In this document: positions 8,949 through 19,500 of the stretch, in pieces
How the letters are laid out: each line of letters starts with the position of its first letter
Position numbering within the stretch: the stretch's first letter is position 1
NCBI GenBank assembly: GCA_016845105.1
Contig: JAERTF010000051.1
Location: 52,590 to 116,589, forward strand
Direction: 5' to 3'
Source: Bacteroidota bacterium
GTDB taxonomy: Bacteria; Bacteroidota; Bacteroidia; Bacteroidales; F082
Length of the DNA stretch: 64,000 bases
Program-made: the position numbers and the translations under genes
The notes under the pieces: model-generated
What the model was told of the DNA's origin: nothing
Databases searched by the model: none
Seen by the model: the letters and a program-made list of their open reading frames with translations, nothing else

Positions 8949-9509
8949 ATGATAATTGTAGATGATATACTTGTGTCGGATGAAATGAAGGAAGTGTATT
9001 TTTCATGTAACCTATCTGCCTGTAAGGGAGAGTGCTGTGTTGCTGGTGATGCCGGTGCTCCACTTGATGAAGATGAAATCTCAATTCTTGAAGATAGCAT
9101 TGATGAAATTGAGCCTTTTTTAACAAAAGAAGGGAAAGATGTCATAGAAAATGTTGGGGTTTTTGAATACGACGAAGATGGTTCATATGTTACACCTCTT
9201 GTAAATGATGAAGAATGTGCATTTGTTTATTGGAAAGATGGAATTAGTTTTTGTGCCATCGAAAAAGCATACATGGAAAAGAAAATAGATTTTCAAAAAC
9301 CTATTTCATGTCACCTATATCCTGTTAGACTAAGTAAAGTTGGCAACTCAATAGCAATAAACTATCATCAATGGGATGTATGCAATCCTGCTCTTATTGC
9401 TGGGGAAAAAGCAGGACAACCTTTATTTGCATATCTCAAGCAGCCGCTTACCAGAAGGTTTGGTGCCGATTGGTATGAAAAATTAGTGTTAAGACTCGAC
9501 CCCGAATAA
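8949..9509 (+). CDS. DUF3109 family cysteine-rich protein
   Basis: A 186-residue soluble protein of the DUF3109 family, with no established function. The Cys pattern is the notable feature: LSACKGECCVAGDAG near residue 20-32 and further Cys in ECAFVYW, SFCAIEK, SCHLYPV and DVCNPAL. This resembles the CxxxCC-type metal-cluster proteins of the YkgJ group, so an Fe-S or zinc site is plausible but unproven. The ORF ends exactly where the ferritin stop codon begins on the other strand. Confidence 0.8.
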   Translation: MIIVDDILVSDEMKEVYFSCNLSACKGECCVAGDAGAPLDEDEISILEDSIDEIEPFLTKEGKDVIENVGVFEYDEDGSYVTPLVNDEECAFVYWKDGISFCAIEKAYMEKKIDFQKPISCHLYPVRLSKVGNSIAINYHQWDVCNPALIAGEKAGQPLFAYLKQPLTRRFGADWYEKLVLRLDPE

Positions 9510-10019
9510 CTATACAGCAGGCGCGGGAGCCACAGCCATTCCATCGAGCTCTTTATCGATGTGAAACATGCCGGCTTTATCGGTGCCAACAAGTTTAATC
9601 TTATCCAGTATTGTGTTGAATAAGTTTTCTTCTTCAAGTTGTTCGGTAATATACCATTGTAGGAAATTGCTTGTGGTATAATCCTTTTCTGTTAAAGCAA
9701 CCTCGTACAGATTGTTTATCGACTCGGTAATGTACTTCTCATGTTCCATCACTTTTTCGAATACATCTAATAATGATTCAAATTTACTCGTTGGTTGTTC
9801 AATGTCCATAAGCTGAGCATTACCACCACGATCATTAACATAATGAACAAGTTTCATCATATGCATTCTTTCTTCATCTGCATGCTCATATAAAAATTTT
9901 GCAGCTCCTGGATAACCGCTAGTCTCACACCAAATTGCCATTGCAAGATAAAGGCGTGATGAATACTCTTCTTTTTTGATTTGTTCGTTTATTGCGGATT
10001 GTACTTTTAAATTAATCAT
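9510..10019 (-). CDS. ftnA: Non-heme ferritin
   Basis: An iron-storage protein of 169 residues forming a 24-mer shell. By position it carries the full set of bacterial ferroxidase ligands as in E. coli FtnA: E17, E50, H53, E94, Q127 and E130 (from EEYS, EERMH, EHEKY and EQLEEE). Iron oxidation should therefore be intact. It has its own promoter and lies downstream of the atp terminator, so it is independent of the ATP synthase operon. It is convergent with the DUF3109 gene with no spacer. Confidence 0.95.
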   Translation of the reverse strand: MINLKVQSAINEQIKKEEYSSRLYLAMAIWCETSGYPGAAKFLYEHADEERMHMMKLVHYVNDRGGNAQLMDIEQPTSKFESLLDVFEKVMEHEKYITESINNLYEVALTEKDYTTSNFLQWYITEQLEEENLFNTILDKIKLVGTDKAGMFHIDKELDGMAVAPAPAV

Positions 10020-10035
10020 CGTTATGTTTTTTTAG

Positions 10036-10066
10036 CAAAGATATGGAATATGACATTATATGCCAA
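10036..10066 (-). promoter_or_regulatory. Bacteroidota-type promoter for ftnA
   Basis: Read on minus, TTGG (TTG at 10066-10064) is followed after 20 bases by TATCTTTG (10043-10036), a good TTG/TAnnTTTG pair 17 bases before the ATG. Confidence 0.6.
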
Positions 10067-10084
10067 CGAAATTGTTCAGGAAGG

Positions 10085-10120
10085 AATAAAAAAACGCAGA
10101 GCCAATAATGACCCTGCGTT
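10085..10120 (-). terminator. Rho-independent terminator of the atp operon
   Basis: On the minus strand the stem aacgcag/ctgcgtt encloses a 14-base loop and is followed by a run of seven T. It lies 22 bases beyond the atpG stop and separates atpG from ftnA. Confidence 0.8.
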
Positions 10121-10141
10121 ATATTACAATTTAATGTCCTT

Positions 10142-11032
10142 CTAATTATTCAATGCCTCAGCTCCTCCAACAATTTCTAGTATTTCATTTGTAATAGAAG
10201 CCTGGCGAGCTTTGTTGTAGGTAAGTTTTAGATCCTTAAGCATCTCGTCTGCATTTTCGGTTGCCTTATGCATTGCTGTCATTCTTGCTCCATGCTCCGA
10301 AGCAAAACTATCGAGTAAGGCTTTGTAAAGCTGAACTTTTATGGCTTTTGGAACCAGAGCTTCAAGAATTTCTTCTTTGTTTGGTTCAAAGATGTAATTT
10401 GCATTTGCTTCTTCAGTTAATTCACCCTCATTGTTTTGTGCTTCTACAACAGGTAAAAATTGCTCTTCCTGAATTAGTTGAACAGCAGCATTTTTAAACT
10501 GATTGTATACAAGGATAATTTTATCGTATGACTTATCTACAAACAACTGCATTAATTCTTCAGCAATGGGAACAGCTTCTTCAAACGAAAGGTTGTCGAA
10601 TATTTCGGTATTAATCTCAATGGGTTTATATCCAGCTATTATTAGGTCATCAGCACCTTTTTTGCCAAGACATAAAAACTTAACATTACCCTTTTTATTT
10701 TGTTCAGCAAAGTTGCTTTCCACAAGATTAATTGCATTTTTAACAACATTTGCATTAAAAGCACCACATAAACCTCTATTTGAAGTTATTGTAACGATTA
10801 GTACATTTTGATCACCTCTGTCAGCAGTATATACACCCTCATCCGATCCTTCCATATCATTGGTTAAATCCTGCATTATATGCTGAAGTTTTTGAGCATA
10901 TGGTCGCATATTAAGAATGGCATTTTGAGCTTTCCTTAGTTTTGAGGCAGCAACCATTTTCATGGCACTTGTAATCTGCCGTGTTGAGTTAACGGATGAT
11001 ATTCGTATGCGTACTTCCTTAAGACTGGCCAT
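10142..11032 (-). CDS. atpG: ATP synthase F1 subunit gamma
   Basis: The central rotor shaft of F1. The 296 residues show the family's N-terminal coiled coil (KEVRIRISSVNSTRQITSAMKMVAASKLRKAQ), the Rossmann-like core (TITSNRGLCGAFN) and the C-terminal helix ending in TNEILEIVGGAEAL. Last gene of the atpB-E-F-H-A-G series, followed at once by a terminator. It starts 20 bp after atpA. Confidence 0.96.
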   Translation of the reverse strand: MASLKEVRIRISSVNSTRQITSAMKMVAASKLRKAQNAILNMRPYAQKLQHIMQDLTNDMEGSDEGVYTADRGDQNVLIVTITSNRGLCGAFNANVVKNAINLVESNFAEQNKKGNVKFLCLGKKGADDLIIAGYKPIEINTEIFDNLSFEEAVPIAEELMQLFVDKSYDKIILVYNQFKNAAVQLIQEEQFLPVVEAQNNEGELTEEANANYIFEPNKEEILEALVPKAIKVQLYKALLDSFASEHGARMTAMHKATENADEMLKDLKLTYNKARQASITNEILEIVGGAEALNN

Positions 11033-11052
11033 GGTAATTAAATGTCAGTTTT

Positions 11053-12633
11053 TTATTCAAATTTACGAGATACTTCAGCTGCAGCTTTTTTAAGAGCTCC
11101 GGTTAATTCGTCAGTAAATTTACCTTCGCCAAGTTGCTTAATAATATCTTTTTGTTGAGTGTCCATATGCAATAAGAATGCATCCTGGAAATCAATAATC
11201 CTTTCAACGGGAACATCTGCCAATAGATTTTGAGAACCACAGTAAATAATTGCTACCTGCTCACCTACAGTAAGTGGTGAATATTGAGGCTGCTTAAGTA
11301 TTTCTACGTTACGTTTCCCCTTTTCAAGTACAGCCATTGTTGCAGCATCCAAATCGGAACCAAACTTAGCAAATGCTTCCAGCTCACGGAACTGAGCCTG
11401 ATCAAGCTTAAGTGTACCAGCAACCTTTTTCATTGATTTTATTTGAGCATTACCTCCCACACGTGATACAGAAATACCAACATTAATCGCCGGACGTATA
11501 CCAGAGTTAAACAAATCATTTTCAAGAAAAATCTGTCCATCAGTAATCGAAATTACATTTGTAGGAATATATGCACTTACGTCACCAGCCTGTGTTTCAA
11601 TAATTGGAAGGGCTGTTAATGAACCACCTCCTTTAATCATACCTTTAATGCTTTCGGGAACATCATTCATTTGATGAGCAATTTCATCTGAATTAATAAC
11701 CTTAGCAGCTCTTTCAAGTAATCTTGAATGTAAGTAAAATACATCTCCAGGATAAGCTTCACGGCCTGGTGGACGACGAAGCAATAGTGATACTTCACGG
11801 TATGCAACAGCCTGCTTACTTAAGTCATCATACACAACAAGTGCTGGACGACCTGTATCACGGAAGAATTCGCCAATAGCAGCTCCGGCAAATGGAGCAT
11901 AAAACTGCATAGCAGCAGGGTCGGAAGCTGAAGCCATTACAATTGTTGTGTAGGCCATGGCACCGTTTTCTTCAAGTATTTGCTGGATATTGGCTATTGT
12001 AGATCCTTTTTGTCCTGAAGCCACATATATACAATAAACAGGTTCTCCTTTATCGTAAAATTCCTTTTGATTAATAATTGTGTCGATGGCAATGGCAGTT
12101 TTACCTGTTTGACGGTCACCAATAATTAGTTCTCGCTGTCCACGTCCAATCGGAATCATTGCATCAATAGCTTTAATCCCGGTTTGTAGAGGTTCGTTTA
12201 CAGGCTGACGGAAAATCACACCTGGTGCCTTACGCTCCAGAGGCATTTCGTAAGTGTCACCTTCGATAGCTCCTTTACCATCAATTGGTTCACCAAGGGT
12301 GTTCACAACACGACCAAGTAATCCTTCTCCAACCTTAAGTGAAGCAATACGTTTGGTACGCTTTACACTATCACCTTCGTTAATATCACCTGGTTCACCC
12401 AGCAATACAATACCCACATTATCTTCTTCAAGGTTAAGAACAATTCCCATTAACCCTGTTTTTTCAAACTCTACCAACTCACCCGCCTCAACATTTGTTA
12501 AGCCGTAAACACGAGCAATACCATCTCCAATTTGTAATACTGATCCAACTTCTTCTAATACTGCTTCTGATTCGAAACCTGCTAGTTCTTTACGTAGAAT
12601 TGCTGATACTTCAGCCGGTTTAATGTCTGCCAT
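11053..12633 (-). CDS. atpA: ATP synthase F1 subunit alpha
   Basis: Non-catalytic nucleotide-binding subunit (526 residues). P-loop GDRQTGKT, the [12 protein letters not shown] strand, the [14 protein letters not shown] segment and the [10 protein letters not shown] arginine region are present. The N-terminus ([17 protein letters not shown]) that docks to delta is normal. It is 21 bp downstream of atpH on the same strand. Confidence 0.97.
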   Translation of the reverse strand: MADIKPAEVSAILRKELAGFESEAVLEEVGSVLQIGDGIARVYGLTNVEAGELVEFEKTGLMGIVLNLEEDNVGIVLLGEPGDINEGDSVKRTKRIASLKVGEGLLGRVVNTLGEPIDGKGAIEGDTYEMPLERKAPGVIFRQPVNEPLQTGIKAIDAMIPIGRGQRELIIGDRQTGKTAIAIDTIINQKEFYDKGEPVYCIYVASGQKGSTIANIQQILEENGAMAYTTIVMASASDPAAMQFYAPFAGAAIGEFFRDTGRPALVVYDDLSKQAVAYREVSLLLRRPPGREAYPGDVFYLHSRLLERAAKVINSDEIAHQMNDVPESIKGMIKGGGSLTALPIIETQAGDVSAYIPTNVISITDGQIFLENDLFNSGIRPAINVGISVSRVGGNAQIKSMKKVAGTLKLDQAQFRELEAFAKFGSDLDAATMAVLEKGKRNVEILKQPQYSPLTVGEQVAIIYCGSQNLLADVPVERIIDFQDAFLLHMDTQQKDIIKQLGEGKFTDELTGALKKAAAEVSRKFE

Positions 12634-12654
12634 ACGACGTATTTGTTTACTTTG

Positions 12655-13212
12655 TTAAAATTGTATTTCGTACAGGTTTTCTGAAAAACCTTTTTTTAAC
12701 TTATTCAATTGATTAATAATACTTGCATCATATTGATAATCCTGAAAATCAACAATGAAGCCACCAATTATGTCTTCGTTTACTTTTTCGGATAATTCAA
12801 TATTCATTTTTGTTGAATCCTTCAGTTTAGTGGTAATTTCACTTTTAACTTTAGCATCAGCTTTAAGCGCGGTTGTAAGGTTTACAGGAAGGATGTTTTT
12901 ATACTCTTTATAAATTGCATCATATGCTTCACAAATGTACGGAATATACTTTTCTCTGCCTTTTTTTGTGATTAATCGAAGAAACTTTATCGATAATTCA
13001 TGTAAAGAGTTCTCGAAAATAGCATCAATGATTTTTATCTTTTTATGTTCATCAATTACAGGATTTGCTATTATTATTCGTAGTTCACGATTTTCAGCAA
13101 ATACTTTTCCAACTTGTTTTAGGTCAGCATCAACTTTATCACGGGCTTTAAATTCCCCTGCTAAATCGAATAATGCCTGTGCATAGCGGTTTGATAATAA
13201 TTTAATTCTCAT
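12655..13212 (-). CDS. atpH: ATP synthase F1 subunit delta
   Basis: Peripheral-stalk subunit linking F1 to the b subunits. The 185 residues have the OSCP/delta pattern: N-terminal SNRYAQALFDLA, a helical bundle, and a C-terminal sheet with IIGGFIVDFQDYQYDASI. The family is poorly conserved, but the position between atpF and atpA makes the call secure. Confidence 0.92.
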   Translation of the reverse strand: MRIKLLSNRYAQALFDLAGEFKARDKVDADLKQVGKVFAENRELRIIIANPVIDEHKKIKIIDAIFENSLHELSIKFLRLITKKGREKYIPYICEAYDAIYKEYKNILPVNLTTALKADAKVKSEITTKLKDSTKMNIELSEKVNEDIIGGFIVDFQDYQYDASIINQLNKLKKGFSENLYEIQF

Positions 13213-13223
13213 GCTGTAACTTC

Positions 13224-13718
13224 TTAGTTTAAGCTGGTCTCGCTAAGTAATTTCTCTGCGTAAGCGGTTTGTTGTTTTTTATCCTTGAGTTCTTCGCGAA
13301 GTATTTTCTCTGCGATTTCAATGGAGTAACTTGCTATTGTATTCTTAATGTCAACTACTGCAGCTTTTTTCTCGCTCTCAATTCGCTCCCTTGCACTTTC
13401 AACAATTTTGTCGGCAGCAACCTGTGCTTTATCCTTAGCATCGTTAATCATCTTTTCTTTAAGAGCTCTGGCTTCCTTAAGAATATTATCTCTGTCATCT
13501 TTAGCTTCACGAATTAATTCTTCGTTATCAAGCTTAAGGTTTTCCATTGCTTCACGAGCTTTTTCAGCTGCAAGCAATGATTCTTCGATTGATCTTTCTC
13601 TTTCTGATAATGCATCAGTAATTGCAGGCCAAGCATATTTTGCAAGCACCCAAAGCAATATTCCGAATGCCAGGGTCATCCAAATTACGAGTCCAAAACC
13701 GGGATTGATTAATGACAT
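13224..13718 (-). CDS. atpF: ATP synthase F0 subunit b
   Basis: A stator subunit of 164 residues: one N-terminal membrane helix (about 8-28, GFGLVIWMTLAFGILLWVL) followed by a long charged coiled coil (about 35-150, rich in Glu, Lys and Ala). The AWPAITDALSERE segment after the membrane helix is typical. It lies between atpE and atpH; a homodimeric b is expected as no b' gene is seen. Confidence 0.93.
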   Translation of the reverse strand: MSLINPGFGLVIWMTLAFGILLWVLAKYAWPAITDALSERERSIEESLLAAEKAREAMENLKLDNEELIREAKDDRDNILKEARALKEKMINDAKDKAQVAADKIVESARERIESEKKAAVVDIKNTIASYSIEIAEKILREELKDKKQQTAYAEKLLSETSLN

Positions 13719-13808
13719 AATCTATTATTTTTTTATTCAGTTATTCAATTTAATTAACTGATATGATGCAGCCAATCGCTACATCATATCAGAATACATC
13801 GCTGTTGC

Positions 13809-14087
<279 letters not shown>

Positions 14088-14107
14088 TTAATAATGGATA
14101 AAATTCA

Positions 14108-15229
14108 TTAATGTGATTCTTCCGTTGCCATACCAAAATAAAGCGCTGAAAGAAGAGTAAATACATATGCTTGAATAAATGCAACCAATATTTCAAGAAC
14201 ATCCATGAAAATGGAAAACCCAACCGAAATAACAGCAACACCATAACCGGCCCCAGCACTAATTTCGCCAAAAATAAAAATCAAACTTATAAATCCAAGA
14301 ATGATAATATGCCCTGCACTTATGTTTGCAAAAAGACGTACCATAAGTACAAATGGCTTTGTGAAAACTCCCATAAGCTCTACAATAGGCATAAGTGGAA
14401 CGGGTATTTTTAGCCACCATGGCACACCAGGTGCATTTACAATATGTAACCAATAATTTTTGTTTCCGCTAAAAGTTGTAATAATAAATGTAAACACTGC
14501 GAGAACACCAGTAACTCCAATGTTACCCGTTACATTAGCTCCACCCGGGAAAAACGGAACAATTCCCAATAGGTTGTTTAACAGTATAAAGAAAAAGACG
14601 GTAAGCAAAAAAGGTAAATACCTTTTGTATCTTTTTTCACCAATTGATGCTTTAGCAATATCATCGCGAACAAAAATAATAATTGGTTCTAAGAAAGACT
14701 GAAGTCCTTTAGGAGCCATTCCTTCTCTTCTTTTGTAAGCTTTTGCAACTGACATAAAAACAAATATCAGCACAAAAACACTGAGAAAAATCGCCAGCAC
14801 ATTTTTTGTAAATGAAAAATCGAGTGTTGGTCGTATTTCTTCACCTGTTGATGATTTTCGAACGAGTTTCCCAGCATTCATATCATGATGCGAAATAAAA
14901 TATCCATCGTGTATTTTGCTGTGATGAAAAACCGATGACATAAAGAAATGAAATTTGCCTTCATCATAAAGCATAATTGGCAGAGGAACTGTAATATGGA
15001 CATCATCCCAATCCATAATATGCCATTCATAAGAGTCGGTAATATGTTCAATTATCATTTCACCTGCCTGAAATTCTTGGGTTTCGATTTCCTTTTCCCA
15101 AGATTCAGCACCATCATTGGTTCCATGATCATCTTGTTGAGCGGATAATTGCATGGTTCCAAACATCACTAATAAGGTGATTGTTGCTAAGCGGCCAAGG
15201 GTTCCAAATCTGTGTAATATACTACTCAT
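14108..15229 (-). CDS. atpB: ATP synthase F0 subunit a with exported N-terminal extension
   Basis: Membrane stator half-channel subunit. The 373 residues are about 100 longer than in E. coli. The N-terminus looks like a cleavable signal (TITLLVMFGTMQLSA-QQDD) followed by a His/Asp/Glu-rich periplasmic segment (about 32-135), then the usual membrane helices. The essential Arg is in LMVRLFANISAGH, and the last helix carries FIQAYVFTLLSALYF. Extended AtpB proteins of this sort are known in Bacteroidota. It is the first gene of the minus-strand series. The gap upstream leads straight into plus-strand accessory genes rather than to atpC. Confidence 0.93.
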   Translation of the reverse strand: MSSILHRFGTLGRLATITLLVMFGTMQLSAQQDDHGTNDGAESWEKEIETQEFQAGEMIIEHITDSYEWHIMDWDDVHITVPLPIMLYDEGKFHFFMSSVFHHSKIHDGYFISHHDMNAGKLVRKSSTGEEIRPTLDFSFTKNVLAIFLSVFVLIFVFMSVAKAYKRREGMAPKGLQSFLEPIIIFVRDDIAKASIGEKRYKRYLPFLLTVFFFILLNNLLGIVPFFPGGANVTGNIGVTGVLAVFTFIITTFSGNKNYWLHIVNAPGVPWWLKIPVPLMPIVELMGVFTKPFVLMVRLFANISAGHIIILGFISLIFIFGEISAGAGYGVAVISVGFSIFMDVLEILVAFIQAYVFTLLSALYFGMATEESH

Positions 15230-15510
15230 TTACAAAGGAATGTTGTTAAGTTTAACGCAGTTAAATTAGCGTGCAATTTTACGAATAATTACCGAATTAG
15301 AAAAATGAAATATTAATTTATTTATTTACTGGGTATTAAGGGTCTGTAAACCCTTTATGTAGAAGCTTTCTAAATAAAAATTTTTATGGAAAAACTATTC
15401 AGAAAATGCTTAATTTCACAGCAAAGCATAAAGTCTTAACAAATAGACCTGACTTGAGATGTTCATCTATTGCACAGAATATTGAAAACAGGCAAAAAAA
15501 ACTTACTACT

Positions 15511-16005
15511 ATGAAAACTATATTATCTGCAATTTTATTAAGTACACTTATTTTAGTCTCATCATGTGAACAACAAAAAGCAAAAAAATGTGAAGAAGAA
15601 AAAGAAGCCATAGAAAACCTGTTGGAGAATTACATTCTTGCAAATGAGAATCAGGATTTGGAATTAATTGAAGAAATATGGGCCTCTGATGATGACATTG
15701 TTCTATATGGAACCGATTCAGATGAAAGAATAGTTGGATGGGCTAATATTAGATCAGGAATTAAAGAACAGTTTGGGTTTATCTCCGATACATATATCTC
15801 TGCATCAAATCAGTTTATCAAGTTAAATTGTACTGGAAATACTGCCTGGTTTGCCGAAACCTTAAACTATAACTACATTTATAAAGGTACCGCTCATAAA
15901 TACGAAGGGTTAAGATTTACAGGAGTTGTAGAAAAAATTGATGGTAGTTGGCGTCTTGTTCAGGCTCATCTTTCACTACCCGCTTCTGTAGGTATTGGTG
16001 ATTAG
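15511..16005 (+). CDS. SnoaL/DUF4440-like lipoprotein
   Basis: Start moved to ATG 15511 because it gives a clean lipoprotein signal (MKTILSAILLSTLILVSSC, Cys19); the tracked upstream start adds an unsupported leader. The mature part (about 25-164) has the pattern of the NTF2-like/SnoaL fold used in DUF4440 proteins: helix with LLENYILANENQDLELIEEIWA, then DDIVLYGTDSDERIVGW and a C-terminal GSWRLVQAHLS strand. Substrate unknown. It is the first gene of the block separating atpB from atpC and reads in the opposite direction. Confidence 0.75.
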   Translation: MKTILSAILLSTLILVSSCEQQKAKKCEEEKEAIENLLENYILANENQDLELIEEIWASDDDIVLYGTDSDERIVGWANIRSGIKEQFGFISDTYISASNQFIKLNCTGNTAWFAETLNYNYIYKGTAHKYEGLRFTGVVEKIDGSWRLVQAHLSLPASVGIGD

Positions 16006-16024
16006 GTATTGATATTAGGGTTTT

Positions 16025-16080
16025 AAGGTATATGGGTATAAGGGTATATGGGTATATGGGTATAAAGGTATATGGGTATA
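16025..16080. repeat. GGGTATA minisatellite (8-bp unit, 7 copies)
   Basis: Seven head-to-tail 8-bp units of the form (t/a)(g/a)ggtata fill 16025-16080, just after the SnoaL-like gene. A related C-rich array follows about 250 bases later in complementary sense. Confidence 0.9.
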
Positions 16081-16333
16081 AAGAGACAAGGTAATAGTAA
16101 AAGAGGAACTGCAACAAAAAACTGGACAAAAAGATAAGTTATCCTACCATTTCATATTTTTATTCGTTACTTTTCCAAATCACTACAAGTGATAAATGAT
16201 TCAATGAAGATTGCATGCTTTGCGTATAGTACCATGTATCAATGTGTTCAAACATAGAAATTTATGCAGGCTTTCTTTTAAAGCAATTATGTTTATATCC
16301 ATTCTGTTTTGATTGTTTAAAAAAGCAAGTTCA
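16081..16333. other. Non-coding spacer between the two minisatellites
   Basis: AT-rich sequence with no supported ORF, promoter consensus or hairpin of note. Confidence 0.5.
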
Positions 16334-16400
16334 CCCTATACCCTATACCCTATACCCCTATACCCTTACAGCCCTATAACCCTATACCTTATAACCTTTT
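16334..16400. repeat. CCCTATA minisatellite, complementary to the upstream array
   Basis: Units of ccctata repeat with drift (ccctata three times, cccctata, cccttacag, ccctataa, ccctatacc) at 16334-16400. The sequence is the complement of the GGGTATA array at 16025-16080, so the two could pair across about 250 bases in single-stranded DNA or RNA. Confidence 0.9.
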
Positions 16401-16490
16401 AAACCCATTCCTATCATCTCTTTTCCCCTAGTTTTTATAAGCTATTGCTATTTGGTAGTCTTATTACTAAAACTTCAGTGTTCATTTTTC

Positions 16491-16570
16491 ACAGTAGGGG
16501 TAAAGCCATAGTTAGCTGTCATATATATAGGCTATTGTTTTTCAACAAGAACTATTTAAACCTTCAACCC
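16491..16570 (+). promoter_or_regulatory. Duplicated leader, copy 1 (before 1472-residue T9SS protein)
   Basis: From acagtaggggtaaa to the ATG this segment is close to 90 percent identical to 21109-21188, which precedes the paralogous gene. It contains atagttagctgt (16508-16519), a degenerate form of the perfect palindrome in copy 2, and tcatatatataggctattg. It is probably promoter plus 5' leader. No clean TAnnTTTG is seen. Confidence 0.65.
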
Positions 16571-19500
16571 ATGAAACAAGCTGCTACAATTATTTTTCTG
16601 CTGCTTACGCAGATTTCCTTAGGCGCAATTTTTGAATTTAACTTTTCAACTAACTCATTGGATAATGTTCAAATTCAGGATGGGGTTGTTGGTACAGGCC
16701 AAATTTATGGCACTGTAACCGATACTATTTCGGGAGATTCATTGTTCGGTGTATCTGTTACAACAGGAGCTAATACCACCCAAACAGATACCAACGGTTA
16801 TTATGAGCTCATTTTGGATGAAGGCAGTTATGATTTGCTTTTCAGTTTTTTAGGCTATGAAAGCAGGGTGATAAGCACCGTTGTAGTTTCAGGTTCTGTA
16901 TCTGAGGAAAGTGCTAATTTGTATGTTGTTGCCAATCCGGTACCATGGGTAATTGCTGATGTTAATGCTGCAGAAACAGAGTGTTTGGTATCATGGAGTG
17001 AGCCCCAGGGAACTTATATGATACTGTATGATGATGATGAAGTAGATAATCACTTGATTTGGACAATTCCCGGAAATGCAGTTGGTGTTCGTTTTTCACC
17101 CAAAGGGTATCCTGCTACTGTAACTGGAGGAAGTTTAAATGTAGGTGATGGTAGTTTCCCCACCGGAGCTAACTTTATAGGTACACTGTTTGCTATTGGT
17201 ATTTTTGATGATGATGGCGTAAATGGCCTCCCCGGTACAGTCCTTGATTCGGTTTTGGTTGAAGTAGTTAATTATAATTGGGTAGATTTTTATGATGTTT
17301 TTAACAACACGTTTTATGATGGTGACTTTTATATTGTTATGTGGCAATTGGGTGTTGAAACCAATTCTGCACCCATAGCCATCGATACAGATTTAACTTC
17401 TTTTTATAATTCAGTTACCTTACAACAGGGAGCAGGTTGGGCTGAATCACCTAACCAAAATTTTATGATTAGAGCCTATGTTAATGGTGTTTATTACACA
17501 AATAATTCACCATATTATTGGTACACTTACTACACCATAGCAAGAGTAAGCAATTTTGATCCCTTGGTAGGACCGGAATCAGGCGTATTAACTCCAATAG
17601 CAAACCCTTCAAATGAGATATTTGGCGATCATGCATTTGGTGGACAGGCCCCTGGATTCTATGCTTATGCCGTAAGAGCTGTATATCCCCATGCAAGTTC
17701 ATTCTTGACCTTTTCGAATATTGTACATCGTGGAATAGATAATACCGTTACTTTTGAGTTAACCCATTGTATGGATGACCTACCAGAAGGCATTGAGGTA
17801 ACACTTATTGGATTTGATTACCCTTTTGAAGTTTTTTCTGCAATATCTGATGCCAGTGGAATTGTAGTATTTAATGATGTAGTTGATGGTAGTTATTACC
17901 TAAGGGCATATAAGCCAGGATTTGAGCCTTACGAAGATTTTGATTTACAGATTTATGATGATTTATTCTATAATATTATGCTTACCGGATTAGTGCTTCC
18001 TCCTCAAAATCTGGAGGTTGATCCACTAACATCTATAGCAACATGGGATGATCCAACTATTATAAAACTACAAACAGAAGATTTCGAAGGAGCAGTATTC
18101 CCACCTGATGGTTGGCAATCATCATCATTGGGTATTGGATGGTATTCAACTGATAATGGTAGTTCGGCCAACTGGATTATCCCTCCGGGAGATGGTTATT
18201 ACGCATTGTCAAATGATGATGATGCAGGAGCCACAAATGATGGGAGTAGTGATTATCTTATTACACCTTTATTGGATTTAACAGATTGTATTTCGTATCA
18301 AATTAAATTTGATTATTTCTTCGATGCGACAAATAGTGAAAGAGCATATTTTGAATATAGCCTTGATACAGGAACTACATGGATACTTGTGGATTCATTG
18401 GTTTCGGTTTCGGAATGGACATTGGATTCAGTGGACTTAACTTTTCTGTCCGGGCCAGGATCAACACCGGTATTGTTGGCTTTTCATGCAGACGATAACG
18501 GAGGATTGGCATCTGGATTGGCAATTGATAATGTGGGAGTTATAAATTTTCCACTTTCATTAATTGGTTATTATTTATATCTGGATGGTAGTTTTATCGC
18601 TCAGGTTCCGTCAACTATAAGGACATACACTTTTGTAGATTTATCTTATGGTCAAACATACGAGGCAAGCGTTAGAACACTTAGAGAATGCGGATTGTCT
18701 GATCCTAGTAATTATTTTATCTGGGAATCCACATACTTGCATCCGCCCCGCAACTTGGTCGATGATTATGTTTATGGAATGGACTCAATTCCAATTATGT
18801 GGAATCCACCGCTGACCGGAACAATTCCAATGGCAGCGGCATTTAACATTGTTTATGTTGGCCCTCAAAAACAAGATGTAAGTTCAACCATGGATGCTGC
18901 AAAAGAGGTTACAATTATTGAGTTTGAAAATAAGAGTAATAGATATATGGGTGATCTTCAATTTTCATTTCCCACTTTAATGGGAGGTGGTGAAGCTGGT
19001 TGTGAAACCGATGGTGAGTTTATTTATACAGTAATGCCCAATCAATTTATTAAGTATGATATTGATGGCTTTTTAATCGAAAGCTTCTCCATTGCCGGAG
19101 TTTCTGATGTTAAGGATTTAGCGTATGATGGTGAATTTTTCTATGGAGCTGCAGCCAACACTACGGTTTTTGTAATGGATTTTACCACGCAATTATTGGT
19201 TACAACATTTACTGCGCCCACTGATGTTCGTGCAATTGCCTATAATGTAGATGATGAAACTTTTTTCACAAATAACTGGGGAACAGATATTGTAAACTTT
19301 GATGCATCGGGAAATAATTTGGGATCGTTTACCCCAAGCGTAACAGCAATTTATGGATTGGCATACGATAAGTGGTCGATACAAGGAGTGCAAAGTATTT
19401 GGGCATACGATCAAGGAGAAAATAATTTAATACAGTTTGCTTTACCAAGTGGTGAACCAACGGGCTTTGTTATTGATGTTGAATGCCAAACATGCTCCAC

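Noticed and set aside
16025-16400. Possible CRISPR array or chromosome end suggested by GGGTATA/CCCTATA units
   Set aside because: Units are 7-8 bp without spacers, no cas genes are present, and the arrays are internal and flanked by genes.
16445-16570. Upstream start of the giant T9SS ORF (MLFGSLITKT...)
   Set aside because: This stretch lies in the conserved non-coding leader; the ATG at 16571 begins a proper signal peptide. The same reasoning applies to 21153.
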